Below are positions 11,093-23,500 of a stretch of DNA of 64,000 nt, in pieces. The notes beneath the pieces were generated by a model. That model worked only from the letters and a program-made list of their open reading frames with translations, made no database searches and had not been told where the DNA came from. Numbering within the stretch: the first letter of the stretch is position 1; each line of letters opens with the position of its first letter. The DNA lies in contig NC_069373.1 in assembly GCF_021730395.1 (NCBI RefSeq), positions 48,202,501-48,266,500 on the forward strand, in the 5' to 3' direction. The translations under genes and the position numbers were made by a program. This stretch comes from Mercenaria mercenaria. Lineage: Eukaryota > Mollusca > Bivalvia > Venerida > Veneridae.

Positions 11093-11282
11093 CTTGCCAT
11101 CAATTCGCTTTATGAAAATGCTGAATCTTGCAGGGCAGCTTAGAGCTCTCAATTCACACACATTATAAAACCAGCCATGACACTGTGTCTCCAGCACTGT
11201 TGAAAGTGCCAATAAATTCCCAAAGTAACGTTTTTCTGCTTCCTTCACATCCAGTCTCCATTTCAAATTGATACCAATATTT
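11093..11282 (-). CDS. Exon-like segment of an unrecognised host gene
   Basis: On the minus strand, acceptor AATTTTTCAG precedes 190 bases: one base and then 63 codons, beginning N-I-G-I-N-L-K-W-R and including K-R-Y-F-G-N-L-L-A-L, E-T-Q-C-H-G-W-F-Y and F-S-I-F-I-K-R-I-D-G-K. The donor is a strong GTGAGT. Amino-acid composition is ordinary for a globular protein and unlike the repeats around it. The phases join it to the segment at 8789-8939 and, less certainly, to 20522-20592. I do not recognise the family. Confidence 0.55.
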
Positions 11283-12159
11283 CTGAAAAATTATGAACTG
11301 CTAAATTATGTTGTACAGATATATCAGTTTAAATAAATTTTGAGTTTACATAAATTTCAGCATTAGAAATACGGATGTGCCTTTTTTGCCTGTGAATGTC
11401 AAAATTCAGTACCGCAAGTCAATCTGTTTCAGCTGGTGTACATTATATCCTTGGACGACTATTTAGCTTAAATAAACTTAATTTTCTATATATATTATAA
11501 CCTCCCTTGATTTCTTGTCACAATTTTCAAACTGACCTTGACCACTGACTTTTTAAAAAACATGTGTTGTGACAATCTAAGTTCAGCATATATCCAACAT
11601 TTATCCCAGTAAGCTGATGTCAGTGCTGGCACATCGTTATGTTAAGCAGCCCACTTGTTTGAGATTTCAGTTGAACTCTAACCTTGTGAATAGGATTTAA
11701 TGAGACCTTGGTGACCTTCCACTCTTAGATGTAACTGGACCAGTGACTTACAGTTTAGATGTCATACTGATTACCCTCCACTCTCATATGCCACTGACAC
11801 AGTGACCTTCAGATTAAGGGTCAGATAATTAAACTTGTTTTCAAGTAAAGTGGTGTAAGGCCAGAGTTCTTTGATTTTTTGTTACTCAGACCCGCCGATC
11901 CTATTTTCCGTCATTTTCGAAAAAAAAAAAAAAAAATCAAAAATTTCAAAATTATTTTCGGCCGACGATCAATGTTTTGCTGCATTCTGACGACGACAAC
12001 GTCGATATTCGTCAGCCCATTATCCGTCAGTGTCATACAGGCGCAATTTCCACTCAAATGGAAGTGTCTTTTGTACGTAATGAAATTTAAGATTGTCTTT
12101 GAACGATTTATGCGCGATGGAAAAGCGGAATATTTGGTTTTTGATCTAGTATATAGACA
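11283..12159. other. No gene seen; intron-like DNA
   Basis: This is AT-rich DNA. A short run of A's with ATTTTCG-type motifs lies at about 11910-12000. The reading frame across 11879-12211 overlaps the start of a pearl-like element and has no family features. Confidence 0.35.
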
Positions 12160-12971
12160 ACAAGAGGGCCATGATGGCCCTATATCGCTCACCTGTTATC
12201 ATTGCACTTAAGGACAAGTCTTCAAGGTCAAAAGATCATAATAGAAATCAATCAAAAGCATTATGAGAAAATATAGTTGAAATTTTCTTTAAGTAACTTT
12301 AAAAACAAGATTTGAAAACTTTTTGTAGAGGTCCACTAGGCAATGCTACATGTCAAATATCTAAGCTCTTCTGGTTTATTTTTAGAAGATTTTGAAGATT
12401 TTTCTATGTACAATCATGCAAGTAACCCCATGGGGCAGGGTCAATTTGACCCCAGGGGTCATGATTTGAATAAACTTTGTAAAAGTCTAATAGGCAATGC
12501 TACATGTCAAATATCTAAGATCTAGGCCTTCCGGTTTATTTTTAGAAATTTTTTTTAAAGATTTTCCTATGTAAAATCAAGTGACCCCTAGGGTGGAGTC
12601 AATTTTGACCCCGGGGGACAAGGTTTGAACAAATTTTGTAGAGGTCCACTAGGCAATGCTACATGTCAAATATCTAGTCTCTAGGCCTTCTAGTTTATTT
12701 TTAGAAAATTTTTGAAGATTTTCCTATGTAAAATCAAGTGACCCCTGGGGCCGGGTCAATTTTGACCCAGGGGGTCATATGAACAAATTTTGTAGAGGTC
12801 CACTAGGTAATGCTACATGTGAAATATCTAAGCTCTAGGCCTTCTGGTTTATTTTTAGAAAACTTTTGAAGATTTTCCTATGTTACATAATGTAAAGTCA
12901 AGTGACCCCTAGGGCAGGGTCATTTTTGACCCCCGGGTCATAATTTGAACAACTTCAGTAGAGGTCCACTA

Positions 12972-14366
12972 TCTGAAAAACTGAAACTGGTTTATTTGCT
13001 TAAACGCCTATTTCTACATTTAAAACATATTCAATGGCGTTTTACAATACAAGTTGAAATAAAATATTAAATATAAAATATTTTAAATAAGATTAATTAA
13101 AACGAATCAAAATAGCAATTATTAATTTAAAGTCAATGATAATACTATATTTTAAAATATTACTAACATACAATTATCACAAACAAACATTCAATTTCTA
13201 TCACTGTCACCAGCATCATTGTTTAAAACTCAGTCAAAACTTAGAATAATGCAAAGTAGTCTCTGAAGAAATGCGTTTTCAACCTTTTCCTAAAGCAGTC
13301 AATTGAAGAACTTTGTCTGATGTTCAACGGCAAATTGTTCCATAACTTTGGCCCTATAGTACTAAAGCTTCTATCACTAAACGTTTTTCGCTTGTTGAAA
13401 GGGACGATGTAACAGTCAACTGATGACTCCGAGGATCTGAGGGAGCGCTGGGGGATTTTCGGTGTTAAGAGTTCAATCAAATATGCAGGCGCATTTCCAA
13501 CATGGCAATTGAACATGTACGTCAAGATCTTAAAGTTTATTCTGGCTTTGATCGGCAGCCAGTGCAAATCGTAGAGTGCCTGCTTAGAACTGTCTCTTCT
13601 TCTACGATTCAGAACTAACTTCGCACACATATTTTGAATGCGTTGCAGTTTTGCGATGTCACAATCAGAAATACCGTATAAAATAACATTACAGTAGTCT
13701 AAATGCGAAATAACCAGCGATAGCACTAAGGTTTCAGTTGCATCCTGAGTCAAATATTTGCGAATGTTTTTGATTCGGAAAAAATTCAACATTGCCGTTC
13801 TACACTTTATTTTTATATGCTCTTTGAAAGTTAAAGTTTCGTCCAAATAGGCCCCCAAATATCTGATGTTACTCTGTCTCTTGATTTTATCCCCACAAAT
13901 ATCTATCTCGTGAATGTTTAACTTATTCAACTGAGGGGCACTTCCAAAGGCAATATGTTCAGTTTTTGAGGAATTCATTTTTAGTTTGTTACTGTTCATC
14001 CACTCATTTGAATCTGTAGCAAACTCCTCTAGTTCACCAATGGATTTAGCCTCGATGGATGGTTCGGGCTTAAAACGTGTGCTTGCGGTGTGGTCGTCGG
14101 CAAAGCCAAAAGACGGAAATGGACGGGGGAACAATGTCAAAAATCGTTCCTGCGTACGTGAGATAGAGCCACGGCCCTAAACAGCTTCCCTGGGGGACAC
14201 TACACGTAAGCTCACGTGCTGATGACACTGTTTGATTCACACTCACGCGGCAGCTCCGTGGCCTCAGATATGAGTTCAACCAGTCCAATGCAACACCAGA
14301 GACACCATACTGACATTTCAAAACGTCCAAAAGAATATCGTGATCTACCGTATCAAAAGCTGACTA
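12972..14366 (-). mobile_element. 5'-truncated non-LTR retrotransposon (LINE, CR1/L2-like)
   Basis: This insertion sits within a pearl-like array. On the minus strand it starts inside the reverse-transcriptase domain at S-F-D-T-V-D-H-D-I (about 14366), runs through the palm and thumb, and ends with a ~270 bp 3' untranslated region. The flanking array resumes in register, and AGGTC-type sequence is repeated at both junctions, suggesting a short imperfect target duplication. Upstream LINE parts (ORF1, endonuclease) are absent. Confidence 0.75.
13241..14330 (-). pseudogene. LINE reverse transcriptase fragment, frameshifted
   Basis: The first part (14330 down to about 14100) reads W-L-N-S-Y-L-R-P-R and C-S-V-P-Q-G-S-C-L-G-P, the fingers/palm region that precedes the catalytic loop. 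The reading frame then shifts near 14100 and continues as F-A-D-D-H-T, the catalytic FADD motif, through I-S-H-L-D-Y-C-N and L-H-W-L-P-I-K-A-R-I-N-F-K-I-L to the stop at 13241. The last two motifs are typical of CR1/L2-group elements in animals. A 5' truncation and at least one frameshift make it inactive. Confidence 0.75.
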
Positions 14367-15158
14367 AGGTCTAATGCTACACTAGGCAATGCTACATGTC
14401 AAATATCTAAGCTCTAGGTCTTCTGGTTTTTGAGAAGAAGATTTTTTAAATATTTTCCTATGTAAAATCAAGTGACCCCTGGGGCGGGGTCAATTTTGAC
14501 CCCAGGGGCCATGATTTGAACAAATTTTGTAGAGGTCCACTAGGCAATGCTACATGTGAAATATCTAAGCTCTAGGCCTTCTAGTTTATTTTTAGAAATT
14601 TTTTGAAAATTTTCCTATGTAAAATCAAGTGACCCCTGGGGCGGGGTCAATTTTGACCCCGGGGTCATGATTTAACAATTTTAGTAGAGGTCCACTAGGC
14701 AATGTTACATGTCAAACATCTAAGCTCTAAGGCTTCTGGTTTTTGAGAAGAAGATTTTTTAAGATTTTCTTATGTAAAATCAAGTGACTCCTGGGGCGGG
14801 GTCAATTTTGACCCTGGGGTCATGATTTGAACAAATTTGGTAGAGGTCCACTAGGCAATGCTTCACACCAAATATCTAAGCTCTAGGGCTTCTGGTTTTT
14901 GAGAAGAAGATTTTTAAAGTTTTTCCTTTCGGTTGCCATGGCAACCAGTGTTCTGCATGGAATTCAATTCTTTGAACAATTTTGAAAGGCGGCCATCCAA
15001 GGAACATCCCTGTGAAGTTTCATCAAAATTGGCCTGTTGGTTTAGGAGGAGATGTTGTTTAAAGGAAAGTGTGGACGGATGACGGACGGACGGACGCCGG
15101 ACGGTGAGCGATCACAATACCTCACCCTGAGCACTTTGTGCTCAGGTGAGATAATAAA

Positions 15159-15527
15159 ACAACGAAAAACAAGTTCTGTAATGGCCAAGAAGATGAAAGC
15201 TAGAAAAAACTTAGCGAAACGGTTACGGTCAGTAACAGTGTCTCAAAATGTTAGAAAAACATAGATTTACCCGATGTAAATAACAACAGCAACATCGAAT
15301 GTGAATTTGACATGCCTATGGCAGTTATATATTACATGGGGATGAGGTATAAGGAGCAACAAAGTGCTGCCAAACAAAGGAGTCATCCGTTGCAGATTCC
15401 GGGTTGTTTTTTACCAGGAGGGAAAGGGGCCAAGGCCTGTGATTTGGAGCAAAAATAGCTCGATGTTTGGGCAAAGGGGAATAAAAACCTGATGTAAAGT
15501 CAGTTTTGGGGGAAAACCAGGGCTTAA
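15159..15527. other. No gene seen
   Basis: This is spacer between a pearl-like element and a hAT-like element. I recognise no repeat or reading frame with family features. Confidence 0.3.
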
Positions 15528-16562
15528 GCTAGGCTAATATTTTAGGGAGAAGTCACTTCTCCCTGAGCTAAGATTAGGGAGAAGTGGAGAGATTTTAGGG
15601 AGAAGTGGCGAGATTTTAGGGAAAATGGGAAAGATTTTAGCACCATGACATACAAGTTGAAAAAGGAACTAATTATGCTTAATATAAATTACTATTTTTA
15701 TTATTTCCTGTCATTGTTTATTAATTTAAAGTAAATAACAAATCCACTGAAAATGTCAGTGATTTTGTTTTTTTATCATTTTAAACCAAGGTTTTGAATC
15801 TAATGTGCAAATTCAAGTTTTTTTTCACTCTTGCAATGATTGCCCAAACCAAGAAAACCCTTTAAATATGAAAACAATTTAAAAAAAAGTTAATTCCATA
15901 TCAGCAAAAAATAAATCAAGCTCAAAGTCAGTCACTTTAAATAACAAGTGTACAGTATGAATTAATACATGTCAATAGCAGTGACATCACTATGACATCA
16001 CACAGAATACAGGTCTTCCTTGATTTGCTGGTGTCTCTTTGATATGCTGGTGTCAGGACACATTAAAAGGAACAGTTATCAAACAGGTTTAACCTAGTTT
16101 CTAATGGCAGGTGTCAAAAATTTGCATAAATTTCAGTTATGTTATTTTATTCACAGAAAGTGTCAGTGATAATATTATGTTTGTAAAGTTTGGGTTTTGA
16201 AAAATAGGAGTAAAATTAAGTGGATTTGAGGAAATTACTTGAGCCGGTCACGGTACGATACTTTCTAAAGGTCAAAAAAAGAACGTGTAAGCTTATGTAA
16301 TATAAATCCCTACTGCTTTGTTTATCAACAGTCAGTTTACAAAACAAGTGTCACCTTTGCACTTCTCCGTAATCTGAAGTAGGCGGAGCTTAAATATGCT
16401 TTCGTGTATTCCAGTCTAGTGTCAACAGGCCGATAGCGGATAACTGTAGGTGTGTGGATAAAAAAATCGGGCGACTTGAATTTCGCTTTGATGTTAGATT
16501 AGAGCGAAGGGGGGAGCTACAAAGCGATTATTTCGCTCAAGTCGCTCCCTAGCTCAAGCCCT
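15528..16562. mobile_element. hAT-like non-autonomous element, ~1.03 kb
   Basis: The ends are CAGGGCTTAAGCTAGG and the complement of AGGGCTTGAGCTAGGGAG. GGAAAAC occurs directly at both flanks (15521-15527 and 16563-16569; 7 of 8 bp match). A perfect palindrome GGGAGAAGTCACTTCTCCC lies just inside the left end. The interior is AT-rich with no transposase. Confidence 0.7.
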
Positions 16563-17326
16563 GGAAAACAGCATAATTTAAACGATATTTTCTGAGGGAA
16601 GGACCCTATTATGAAGGGGATAAAACCCTGTGATTTGCTTTATATGAAAACATATATATATATATATATATATTACAAGTTGCCTGATTGTAGGTATTCT
16701 ATTGCATACAAATCCCCTTCTGACAAGGACCTATCTAACTACTTATGCTTTCAGTCATTTTCTGGCCATCGAATATAAAATAAAGAGTGGCCCGACCTGG
16801 GGTCGTCCTGCACCATTTAAGTCTGGAAAGTCACCATATGACCTATAAAATTGTGTCAGTGTGACTTATTACATAACAAATAAATATTAAAATGTATTAA
16901 ATAAAGATCTTCGTCAAAAAAGTTTATGAATTAAAAATAAAAGTATGCACATGCTAAAAATGAAACCAGCCAATCAGACCATTGAAAATTGAAAATGACA
17001 GATCGTTTGCTATTCAATCATCAATTTAATACTCGCCGGAGATGTTATGACCAAGGGAAAATAGTACCCATGCCCGAAGAGTGATTTTGTCAAAGTTTTT
17101 GAAATCATCAGTTTTATGTTCAAGATAATAAAAAAGTTAAACACAGAATTGTAATTTTCTTTGTAACACAGGTTAAATGCGTATTAAAGTAGTGTTAAAA
17201 TCCTCTCAGGCAACACATTTGATGTGATCACTTATCATCTGTTGTTTTAGTAAATTTTACTGCCTTTTTTTTTTTTTCCCTCCTCCTGTCAACATTTTTC
17301 TGCCCAAAATCCGAGTAACAAAAAAT
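16563..17326. repeat. Non-coding spacer with (AT)n microsatellite at 16651-16673
   Basis: The stretch has an AT dinucleotide run and otherwise unremarkable AT-rich sequence ending in a T-run near 17265. No gene is seen. Confidence 0.5.
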
Positions 17327-18094
17327 AAACAAGAGCTGTCAGTGGACAGCGCGCTCGACTATTCTCAGTGCTTGACAGTATAATATAAGCAATGAGTAAA
17401 ACTTTAACATTACAATAAGCATATTCTAAGTCGAAAAGGGGCCATAATTCAGTCAAAATGCTGGATAGAGTTGCCTCCTCCTTTTTACAGACTGGGGTCA
17501 TGATGGTAAACAAGTATGCAAATTATGAAAGCAATATCTCAATGGACTTTGAAAATATTTGGGGTGGTACGCAAACTTTAACATTTATTCTAAGTCGAAA
17601 AGGGGCCATAATTCAGTCAAAATGCTTGATAGAGTTGCCTCCTCCTCTTTACAGACTAGGGTCATGATGGTAAACAAATATGCAAAATATGAAAGCAATA
17701 TTAAGTCGAAAAGGGGCCATAATTCAGTCAAAATGCTTGATAGAGTTGCCTCCTCCTTTTTGCAGACTGGGGTCATGATGGTGAACAAGTATGCAAAATA
17801 TGAACGCAATATCTCAATGGACTTTGAAAATATTTGGGGTGGTACGCAATCTTTTTAAAACATTTATTCTAAGTCGAAAAGGGGCCATAATTCAGTCAAA
17901 ATGCTTGATAGAGTTGCTTCCTCCTTTTTACAGACTGGGGTCATGATGGTAAACAAGTATGCAAAATATGAAAGCAATATCTCAATGGACTTTGAAAATA
18001 TTTGGGGTGGCATGCAAACTAACATTTGTGTGACGCTCACGCCGAAGCCGGGGCGAGTAGGATAGCTCCCATTCTTCGAATAGTCGAGCTAAAA
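17327..18094 (+). mobile_element. Pearl-like element, GAAAAGGGGCCATAATTCAG core
   Basis: The 5' end is ACAAGA then the hairpin GCTGTC-AGT-GGACAGC and the arm GCTCGACTATTC. About four ~180 bp units repeat AAGTCGAAAAGGGGCCATAA, GATAGAGTTGCCTCCTCC, GGGGTCATGATGGTAAACAA and TCTCAATGGACTTTGAAAAT. The 3' end GAATAGTCGAGC followed by AAAAA is complementary to the 5' arm. Reading frames across the units on both strands are by-products of the repeat. Confidence 0.65.
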
Positions 18095-19967
18095 AACTCT
18101 GGCCTAAATGACTTAACAATTATCTGACATATAAAGAGGCTATATTATGTGAGACGAGGGAATTGAATGTGTGTTAACAGTTACTTACTTCTGGAAAAAG
18201 CTCTTCAAACTGACACTGGACACTACTTTAGCAGAGCAGATAAATGACCCTCTCACATAGAGTCTAACAACACTGTCTGTCTGTCTCTGTTCAGTTTCCA
18301 TACCTGCTTTTCACCATTCCTCACATAACATTAGGGTTTATCTTATTTCAGTTCACAAATCTAAAACATGAAAAACTGAAAACTTAAACAATTCTAAAAA
18401 AAAAAAAAAAGTTTTCATCTAAAATCAAAATTTTAAAAATTGAATGCATACGATTACAAAAATAGTGCTGCATGATTTATAAATAGAGCAGGTGCTCACA
18501 GCCATATTACCGACCACTTAAGCATGATGTAAAATTGTTCAGAAAAATATTCACTTTTCATAAATATTTTGATTACCGTCCGTAAAACTGATTTTCAGCT
18601 ATGCTTTAATGTATTTATGAACTAAAGGGGCCTTTTAGTTACAGAAAGAGAGCAATAAATATCTCAGGACTCTGTGTTTTATATTCCAAACAATGATTTC
18701 GATTCCGAACAAATGTGATTCTAATTCCGAATATTATAGACAATAAATAATTAAGACATTTGTTTATCCTATATATTATACTTAGTAAGTAGCGTATTCT
18801 CTTTATAATTTGCCTGTTCTTCACGCCTATGATAACTTTTGGCAGAATTATTTATATACCTTTTTCTCAGAAATTTGAAAAACAGTGATTCTTCACCAGA
18901 ATTCACAACAGAAGCGTTTGGAATCACTGCATTTGAAAAAAAGTATCATCTGGAGTGGATTCTTCTACCAAATTAGATGGAGGCAATTCACTAACAGAAG
19001 CGGGGGCAGAGACTTACGTTGGACTAAAATCTATGACAGCAGCAATGGTGAAATGCTGTACCAAAATAACACATGCAGATGACAGCAATGTACTTTATTC
19101 AGTAGGTGTGGTAACAACAGAGGCAGGCTTAGTGCTTGTGGGAGCAGTTAATGCAGCAGTGGATGTAATGGGCACGATAGAAACAGAAACAATGGCTTAC
19201 ACGGTAAATGATGCAGCAGGTGATGCAGTTGTCGTGACAGCAGTTAACAGGAAACTCAAAATCAAGCGGTTAATGCCGTTCAGCTGACATAACTGCTGGG
19301 ATGGTACCAGGGCAAATTGAATGTACATGTATAATGCTGAAGCGGGTAATTACGTTAAAACTGCAAAGGACAGTCATGCAGTGGGAAATGCAAGAAGTAG
19401 TGGGTAATCGATAACAGGAGACTGAACTTGCCACTATTTAACAGAAGCACTTGATAACAGTGCACTGATATGGCTCTTTAGGTTGGAGTAGAGGCATGGC
19501 CATTTGTTATGGGTTGCAATTATTAATCTGGTTCAATATTAATTGTTTACTTAGTAACTCTAGCAAGAATAAGTGGAGGGGGAGGGGTGCAGACTGGCTT
19601 ATAAAAAATCTTTTAGAGAGCTGTAGCTATAGTGCCGCTCCTTAATAGCAGGCACCTTTACAGAATCTTTATTCTTGCAATTGTTTTTGTTTTTCGTTTC
19701 CTTTTTATTGCAACGAATTGACCAACACTGGTAATCTGTCAGTCTCAAACAGATTCGCGCAGGACTAATTACGAGATGAAAAAAACTTAAATCAACGGGT
19801 TTTGCAATTGTTCACTGATCTGAAATTTGTATCTTAATCCGACCACCTCGTCCTCTCTGTTATATGATGTCAAAGCATCATTACCTGTTTATATGCTAAA
19901 AACGTGTTTTATTTTACTATTTTGTATTAAATGAAATGGCCTGATAACCTTAGAAAATTTGTTTAAA
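18095..19967. other. No confident gene; GCA-rich stretch at 18955-19290
   Basis: Most of this is AT-rich with a 15-A run near 18400. At 18955-19290 degenerate ACAG/GCAG motifs give a low-complexity Ala/Val/Thr-rich reading frame (G-A-V-N-A-A-V-D, A-A-G-D-A-V-V-V) with no recognisable domain. I judge it more likely a decayed short-period repeat than a gene. Confidence 0.35.
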
Positions 19968-20205
19968 CAAGAGCTGTCAATCATGGTGACAAATGCCCCC
20001 CGCAGCGCCTTGACCATTGACCTGGTGACCTTGACCATTGACCTGGTGACCCCAAAGTCAGTAGGGGTCGTGTACTCAATAAGTACTACCAGCATGTGAA
20101 GTTTGAAGGTCCTGGGTGCAGTGGTTTGCGAGTAAAGTGTCTTCATGCAAAAAGTTAACATTGTGACGAACAAACTAACGGACGGACAGTTGAAAACTAA
20201 AAATT
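19968..20205 (+). mobile_element. Short pearl-like element remnant
   Basis: It starts ACAAGAGCTGTC-AATCATG-GTGACA, then ATGCCCCCCGC. It carries one core unit with GACCTTGACCATTGACCTGG and GTCAGTAGGGGTCGTGTACT, then a short ACGGACGGAC. The core resembles that of 2964-4621. The 3' hairpin is not clear. Confidence 0.5.
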
Positions 20206-20521
20206 AGCAAACTTGTAATTTTACTTACCTGAACTCCAATCCGAAAGTCAGATGTATGTTACAAGGATGGAAAACGTGTTGCCTTTACAAACTGACTTTC
20301 AAGCAAAAGACGAAGGATATGATGAAAGGAGGATGGCATCGTTTAACTGAAGTTAATAGAAATTTAACCAGTATCTTAAGAATTTAGAAAATTGTTCGGT
20401 GTAAGATGATGGTCGAAAATATGAGCACCCGCTGCTCTGATATAAAAGAACCCACAGTGAGTACCATCTTAAACATCTGTACATCTTGGAATTTAAAAAA
20501 ATAAATTATGTTCAAACTTAC
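20206..20521. other. Non-coding, intron-like
   Basis: I see no gene or recognisable repeat. It lies immediately downstream of a possible minus-strand donor (GTAAGT at 20516-20521). Confidence 0.3.
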
Positions 20522-20592
20522 AAGATTATGTTCATATAAACCAGCCTGGTGTAAATGACTAGAGCCACCTCTCTTACCCATTTGTGTGTACA
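20522..20592 (-). CDS. Possible exon of the unrecognised minus-strand gene
   Basis: The acceptor is TGTAGTACAG. Then come 71 bases reading C-T-H-K-W-V-R-E-V-A-L-V-I-Y-T-R plus L-V-Y-M-N-I-I with two bases left over, followed by a perfect GTAAGT donor. The end phase (2) fits the start of the exon-like segment at 11093-11282. A second frame is also open here, so the reading is tentative, and further exons could lie in the 9 kb between. Confidence 0.3.
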
Positions 20593-23500
20593 CTGTACTA
20601 CACAGAAAACTGATCCACCACCAGGAAGGTCTAATATGGGGAGTAGAAACTCTGTATAAATCAATACATTTATCTGTATTATGCTGTCGTCCATACCTGT
20701 AAATATCGACCAGTCGTTAGTGATCGATATTTTGTTTTCGCCACTATCGATTAGCGTGTAATTAGCATATTACCTCATGTTAATCATTGAGCTATAACAC
20801 TTATTGTTCAAAGGGTTTACCAGTCACATGTTAAGTGGCGATAATTAGATGATCAGAGATTGATCTAAAGGGATTCTGAAGCAAAAACAGCATGCGACTG
20901 CATGTGGTGATATGCTTAATTATTATGAATTAACTCGAGGTCACTTCCCTGAAGAAATATTTTACCACGTAACTTCAAACCTTTATCAAAGGGCCGATTT
21001 TTGTTGGATTTGAATAAAAAGAAATGGAAAATAACAGAAAGCTGACACTTTTCTTAATCTTGTAGAGCCATAATTATAATTATTGTTTATAATGTCAGAT
21101 TTCTACATACAGAAACAAACATTCTTCTTCAACGTAGGGAATGTTTCAAACGAAATTGTTGTTTAAACTCCAAAAATAAGTTTAATAAATTTAATCTTAA
21201 AACTGATGTGTGAAAAATACAATGTATTTAAATTAAAATAACAATTTTTTTTTTTAAAAAGGCCGACAACGAAGTTACATTTAGTATTCCGAACTTTAGA
21301 TAAAACTGCAGAAAATCATCTAGGTTTAACACGCATTTAAATGGTGAAGAACAGAGCAATATCATAAACAAATATTTTCAGGCAACAGTTTACAGTTTTG
21401 ACTTGCTATTTTCATTAAAATATGCCCTAATTTTTTTGTTCTAAATACTCTGAATCAACAAGGCAAATATCATGTAAAAAACGACATCTTTCTCTCTGGG
21501 TAAGACAAGTCTAGATTTAGCCATTTTCACAGGGCGAAAAGTAACATTACTGTAGATATTTTCCATTTAAAAACAGATGCAGGCAATAATTTCATGGCAG
21601 AACTTTTGTTTTCAACAAAAAATTCAACAAATGCTTTCCCAGATTTTCACTGAAAGGACGAGTTAAACTGTAAGGCGTAAGTGTTTGAGTAATAGCAGAA
21701 TAACCTACGGCATACGCTTCGATTGGACGACAGCATAAGATAAGATAAATGCCGGTTTCCAGTCCCCGTATCAGTTGTTCCACTAACCAAAATAATAGCA
21801 CATTTATATTACGATTTATGAAGTAAAATAATCAAGCCAACACAGGTCTATATAAAAAAGACCCACCCCCCCCCCCCCTCTTTTTTTATAGAAGAGACCC
21901 CCCCCCCCCCCCCCCCCCCTCTCTTTTTTATTTAGAGGGAGTCGATTATTGATTGAATTTCAGGTTCCTGTGGTTTTCGTTACCTGTCCGGAAAATATGC
22001 TCCACAAATTTGCACACAACCTCAGTCTCAAACTGAATGTCAATCAAGGATGCTATTGTCTGACGGCACTCCAAGGTAGTTTGCTATGAATTATCCTGAA
22101 ATTCTATTATATTTTACATAAATAACACATTCATTTCTGAAAATCGTTTCACTTACTTTTCTTTCGTCCACCATCAAGCCTTTTCGTGCGCGTGCAAACT
22201 GTGTTGTAAAAAGCATTTTGATTGGTTGTAAAAATAGGAGGCCCGTACACAGGAACAAATTAAACGGAAATCGTCCTGCGATTACCTAAGTGGTCAAAGT
22301 AATTTTCAGTTACTGGTAAACCAAGTCATTATTACTCATTACTAGTCCAGTTTTCCCAGATTTCCCAGAAAATTTATTCTTTATTTTGCAAGGTAGCCCT
22401 ATACGTGTAGTAGATCGAGATCTTGTTTTAGTTTTTATTGTTTAATTGGCACAAATAAAAATTTGATATGTAAGACGCGTTGATTTCTTATGGAATATTA
22501 TACACGAATCAAACGTTGACTTCACTGGAAGTTTCTGAACTAAAAGTATAATCCACATATGATCCAGCTATTTCAAGATTTTTTCCTCAGTTCATTCTTT
22601 TCAGTTATATCGATTATTTTCATCAAAGAGCTATAAAAATAAATGGATTTATACTTCTTTATTTTCATGGCATACATTTTCGCAAATATTTAATAAATTA
22701 CTATTGCGCCGGCATGTAACAGTAGTCTTAAAATATAATTGTAAATTACCTCTTGCAGAGCCTCACTTCGGATCCCGGTGATTTATTACCATGCGGTGCT
22801 CTGTTATTTCGAAGGGTCACCGGAAAATGATAGTATATCAGCTGAAATAACACTGCAGGTGGTCTTAGCCACATAAGCCATAAAACAATAGTCCTATGTC
22901 GGAAAAAAAAACTTCTAGGGTCTGCCTTATGAAATATAAAAGAAAAGGAAACACGGTAAAAAAGATAAAAGGATTAGCACTTTTCTAAACAAGTACTTTC
23001 AGTACTTTCCTTATTTTGTTTTTAAATTTGGGTTGCCAGACCTACACCTACTTTAACTTTATAACTGGGTTTGAATACTTTAACGAAACATTGATTAAAA
23101 TTATACATTATTCTGAGACGTAAAGGGTGAAAAGGGTAATTATATTACATTATAATGATCAGTTTTGAATACATCATCCGAAAATTGGTATTCGCTTTTG
23201 AACACCATATTATTTTAAAATTGCGGAAGGCCGCGAGTTCGAAACGAAGACGTAATCTGCATGGAATCTTCACGGGGGAGGAACTGTTACACGGGACTCA
23301 GTTATGAAGGATATCATGTTACACAGTTAGGATGCTGCTGATACAGTTACAGCATATGAAGGATAATAATCGCTAGCGGTGTTTTGTGTGTGTGTGTGTG
23401 TGTGTGTTTTTTTCACAAAAGAAAAGGTAAAAATGTATGTCCTTTTTGCAAAATATACAGAATTGTATTTCTAGATAATGGTATGTACATCATTTGAGAC

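Larger units (their letters stand above)
12160..15158 (+). mobile_element. Pearl-like element, GGTCAATTTTGACCCC core, split by a LINE
   Basis: The 5' end is ACAAGAG followed by the hairpin GGGCC-ATGAT-GGCCC and the arm CGCTCACCTG. Core units of ~155 bp carry AGTGACCCCTGGGGCGGGGT, GTAGAGGTCCACTAGGCAAT, GCTACATGTCAAATATCTAA and CCTATGTAAAATCA. (GGAC)n occurs at about 15073-15105 and the 3' hairpin is CTCACCCTGAGCAC-TT-TGTGCTCAGGTGAG. The 5' arm CTCACCTG complements the 3' arm CAGGTGAG. The array is interrupted by reverse-transcriptase sequence at about 12972-14366. The core is homologous to core 2 of the element at 1127-2963. Confidence 0.7.

Noticed and set aside
17289-17858. Open frames on both strands through the GAAAAGGGGCCATAA repeats
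   Set aside because: They are periodic translations of the same ~180 bp unit.
18955-19287. 110-codon Ala/Val-rich plus-strand frame
   Set aside because: It is low complexity built on ACAG/GCAG motifs, with no domain and no splice support.
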